Assembly: GCA_003022005.1 (NCBI GenBank)
Contig: PXRQ01000024.1
Span: forward strand, 1-6,056
DNA length: 6,056 bases
Source: Halobacteriales archaeon QS_5_70_15
Lineage (GTDB): Archaea > Halobacteriota > Halobacteria > Halobacteriales > Haloarculaceae
Direction: 5' to 3'
Part shown: positions 4,758 through 6,056 of the stretch, piece after piece
How the letters are laid out: the number at the start of each line of letters is the position of its first letter
How positions within the stretch are numbered: position 1 is the stretch's first letter
Program-made: the position numbers and the translations under genes
Notes under the pieces: generated by a model
The model's database searches: none
What the model saw: the letters and a program-made list of their open reading frames with translations, nothing else
Told to the model about the DNA's origin: nothing

Positions 4758-6056
4758 ATGAGAAGGCAAGCGTTCAGGGCGATCGGGGCCGCAGTCGCGC
4801 TGACCGTCCCGTGGGTCGTGCTGTGGGGCGCCACGTCGGTGTTCCCGTGGGTCGCCGCGGCCCTGGGGGTCGGGTACGAGGTGCCGGCGCCGTTCCGCGA
4901 CCTCTCCACGCTCGCGACGGTCGCGGTGAGCGGGCTCTCGGTACTCGGCGCGGCGTTCCTGCTCGCGTGGGCGGCCGAGACCGCCGAGAAGGACGTCCCC
5001 CAGGCGTTCGCTATCGCCGTCCTCGCGGTGCTGGCGGTCGCGCCCGAGTACGCCGTCGACGCGCTGTACGCCTGGAACGCGGGGGTCTACGCGGGCACCG
5101 AGCGCGGCATCGAGGCCGGCAACCTGGCCGTCGCTAACATGACCGGCGCCAACCGCATCCTCATCGGCATCGGGTGGGCAGGGATCGCCCTGTTCACCGT
5201 CTACCGGAGGGGGTCCGACGCGGACCCCGCCGTCGAGCGGCGCCCCGGACTCTTCGCCGACGTCGTGACGATCGACCCCGACATCGCGCTCGACATCGTC
5301 TTCCTGCTCGCCGCGACCGCCTGGGCGTTCCTCGTCCCCCTGAACGGCGGCATCGACGTCCTCGATATGCTGTTCCTCGTCGGGCTCTACGTCGCTTACA
5401 TCGTGATCATCCTCCGGGGCGACGTCGACCCGTCCGAGGAGCACGTCGGCGTCCCGGCGTACCTCCAGACGTTCCCGAAGCGAAAGCGGGTCGTGACGGT
5501 GATACTGCTGTTCGCCTACTCGGGGCTGATGATCTTCACGGCGGTCGAGCCGTTCGCCCACGGGCTCGAGGAACTCGGGACGGACATCGGCGTCCCCGCG
5601 TTCTTCATGATCCAGTGGATCGCCCCGCTGGCCTCCGAGTCGCCCGAACTGATCGTCGTCCTCTACCTGGTGAACAAGGCCCGCTCGACCGCGGGGTTCA
5701 ACGCGCTCATCTCCTCGAAGCTCAACCAGTGGACGCTGCTCATCGGGACGCTCGTCGTCGTCTACTCGCTCGCCCTCGGACGCTACGGCGTGCTCGCGTT
5801 CGACGCGAAGCAGGCGGCGGAGATCTGGATCACCGCGGCGCAGTCGCTGTTCGCCATCGCTATCCTCGTCAACTTCGAGATCTCCGTCCGCGAGGCGCTG
5901 ATGCTGCTGGTCCTCTTCGTCTCGCAGGTGGTCCTCGAGTTCCTCCTCATCCGCGACGCGATCGTCCTCCCGCTGTCGAGCTACGATCTCCTGCTCGTCT
6001 ACACCGGGATCTACGTGGCCCTCGGCCTCGTGCTGTTCGTCCGGCGCCGCGAGGCG
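4758..6056 (+). CDS. Sodium/calcium-type cation antiporter, CaCA superfamily (partial, 3' end outside window)
   Basis: From the ATG, 433 residues are visible, with about 12 hydrophobic segments (roughly 8-28, 52-72, 84-104, 126-147, 177-195, 200-219, 246-263, 280-304, 323-341, 357-373, 379-396, 409-427). Two alpha-repeat-like regions mark the CaCA exchanger fold. The first has APEYAVD (95-101) and GNLAVANMTGANRILIG (121-137); the second has APLASESPELIV (289-300) and FNALISSKLNQWTLLIG (314-330). The conserved Pro-Glu pairs (E97, E297) and nearby Asn residues are the expected ion-binding positions. The role is Na+- or H+-coupled export of Ca2+ or another cation across the cytoplasmic membrane; the ion is not determined by sequence. 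The start is uncertain. ATG 4758 puts a basic MRRQAFR just before the first helix, but the same frame is open to GTG 4659, near the TATA box. The 33 added codons are mostly G/C-ending (27 of 33) and hydrophilic. Confidence 0.88.
   Translation, partial: MRRQAFRAIGAAVALTVPWVVLWGATSVFPWVAAALGVGYEVPAPFRDLSTLATVAVSGLSVLGAAFLLAWAAETAEKDVPQAFAIAVLAVLAVAPEYAVDALYAWNAGVYAGTERGIEAGNLAVANMTGANRILIGIGWAGIALFTVYRRGSDADPAVERRPGLFADVVTIDPDIALDIVFLLAATAWAFLVPLNGGIDVLDMLFLVGLYVAYIVIILRGDVDPSEEHVGVPAYLQTFPKRKRVVTVILLFAYSGLMIFTAVEPFAHGLEELGTDIGVPAFFMIQWIAPLASESPELIVVLYLVNKARSTAGFNALISSKLNQWTLLIGTLVVVYSLALGRYGVLAFDAKQAAEIWITAAQSLFAIAILVNFEISVREALMLLVLFVSQVVLEFLLIRDAIVLPLSSYDLLLVYTGIYVALGLVLFVRRREA

Noticed and set aside
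4584..5561. Long minus-strand open frame opposite the antiporter
   Set aside because: Highly charged, without domains, and opposite a clear multi-helix transporter frame.
1..6056. Mobile element, CRISPR array or defence cluster
   Set aside because: No transposase, integrase, regularly spaced repeats, or recognisable defence or toxin-antitoxin genes were found; composition is fairly even throughout.

Overview
This window looks like chromosomal DNA from an extremely halophilic archaeon (class Halobacteria). Four things point there: very high G+C content, near-total use of G or C at third codon positions, acidic proteins rich in Asp and Glu, and TATA-box promoters placed about 25-30 nt before start codons with almost no 5' leader. 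The protein families also fit: a small YegP/DUF1508 (HVO_2922-type) protein, an acidic helix-hairpin-helix protein and a haloarchaeal-style cation antiporter.

Layout, left to right. Positions 1-994 (minus strand, C-terminus off the window) encode a four-helix membrane protein that ends in two YegP-like domains. Positions 995-1278 are a G-rich spacer with two inverted repeats. Positions 1279-2827 (minus) hold a tight two-gene unit under one strong leaderless-type TATA promoter: a helix-hairpin-helix protein and then a class IV PLP aminotransferase (PabC-like). Positions 2938-3741 (minus) encode shikimate dehydrogenase (aroE). Positions 3838-4026 (minus) carry the C-terminal third of a universal stress protein with no N-terminal part, apparently a gene remnant, followed by a hairpin. 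Positions 4144-4335 (plus) encode a 63-residue YegP/DUF1508 protein whose stop codon is followed by a nested inverted-repeat element (4338-4410). Positions 4411-4630 show no convincing gene. A TATA box at about 4631-4639 then precedes a plus-strand sodium/calcium-type antiporter (CaCA superfamily) that runs off the right edge.

How the genes relate: aroE makes shikimate on the way to chorismate. A PabC-type aminotransferase would use a chorismate-derived intermediate to make p-aminobenzoate, so the central minus-strand block may be loosely an aromatic/folate neighbourhood, although the aminotransferase substrate cannot be fixed from sequence alone. The most unusual content is the recurrence of YegP-like domains in two unlinked proteins about 3 kb apart, one of them a tandem pair attached to a membrane region. 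I see no mobile element, CRISPR array, tRNA or rRNA. No clear new multi-gene system is visible; the points worth a second look are the tandem-YegP membrane protein, the structured element after the small YegP gene, the UspA remnant and the ambiguous start of the antiporter.
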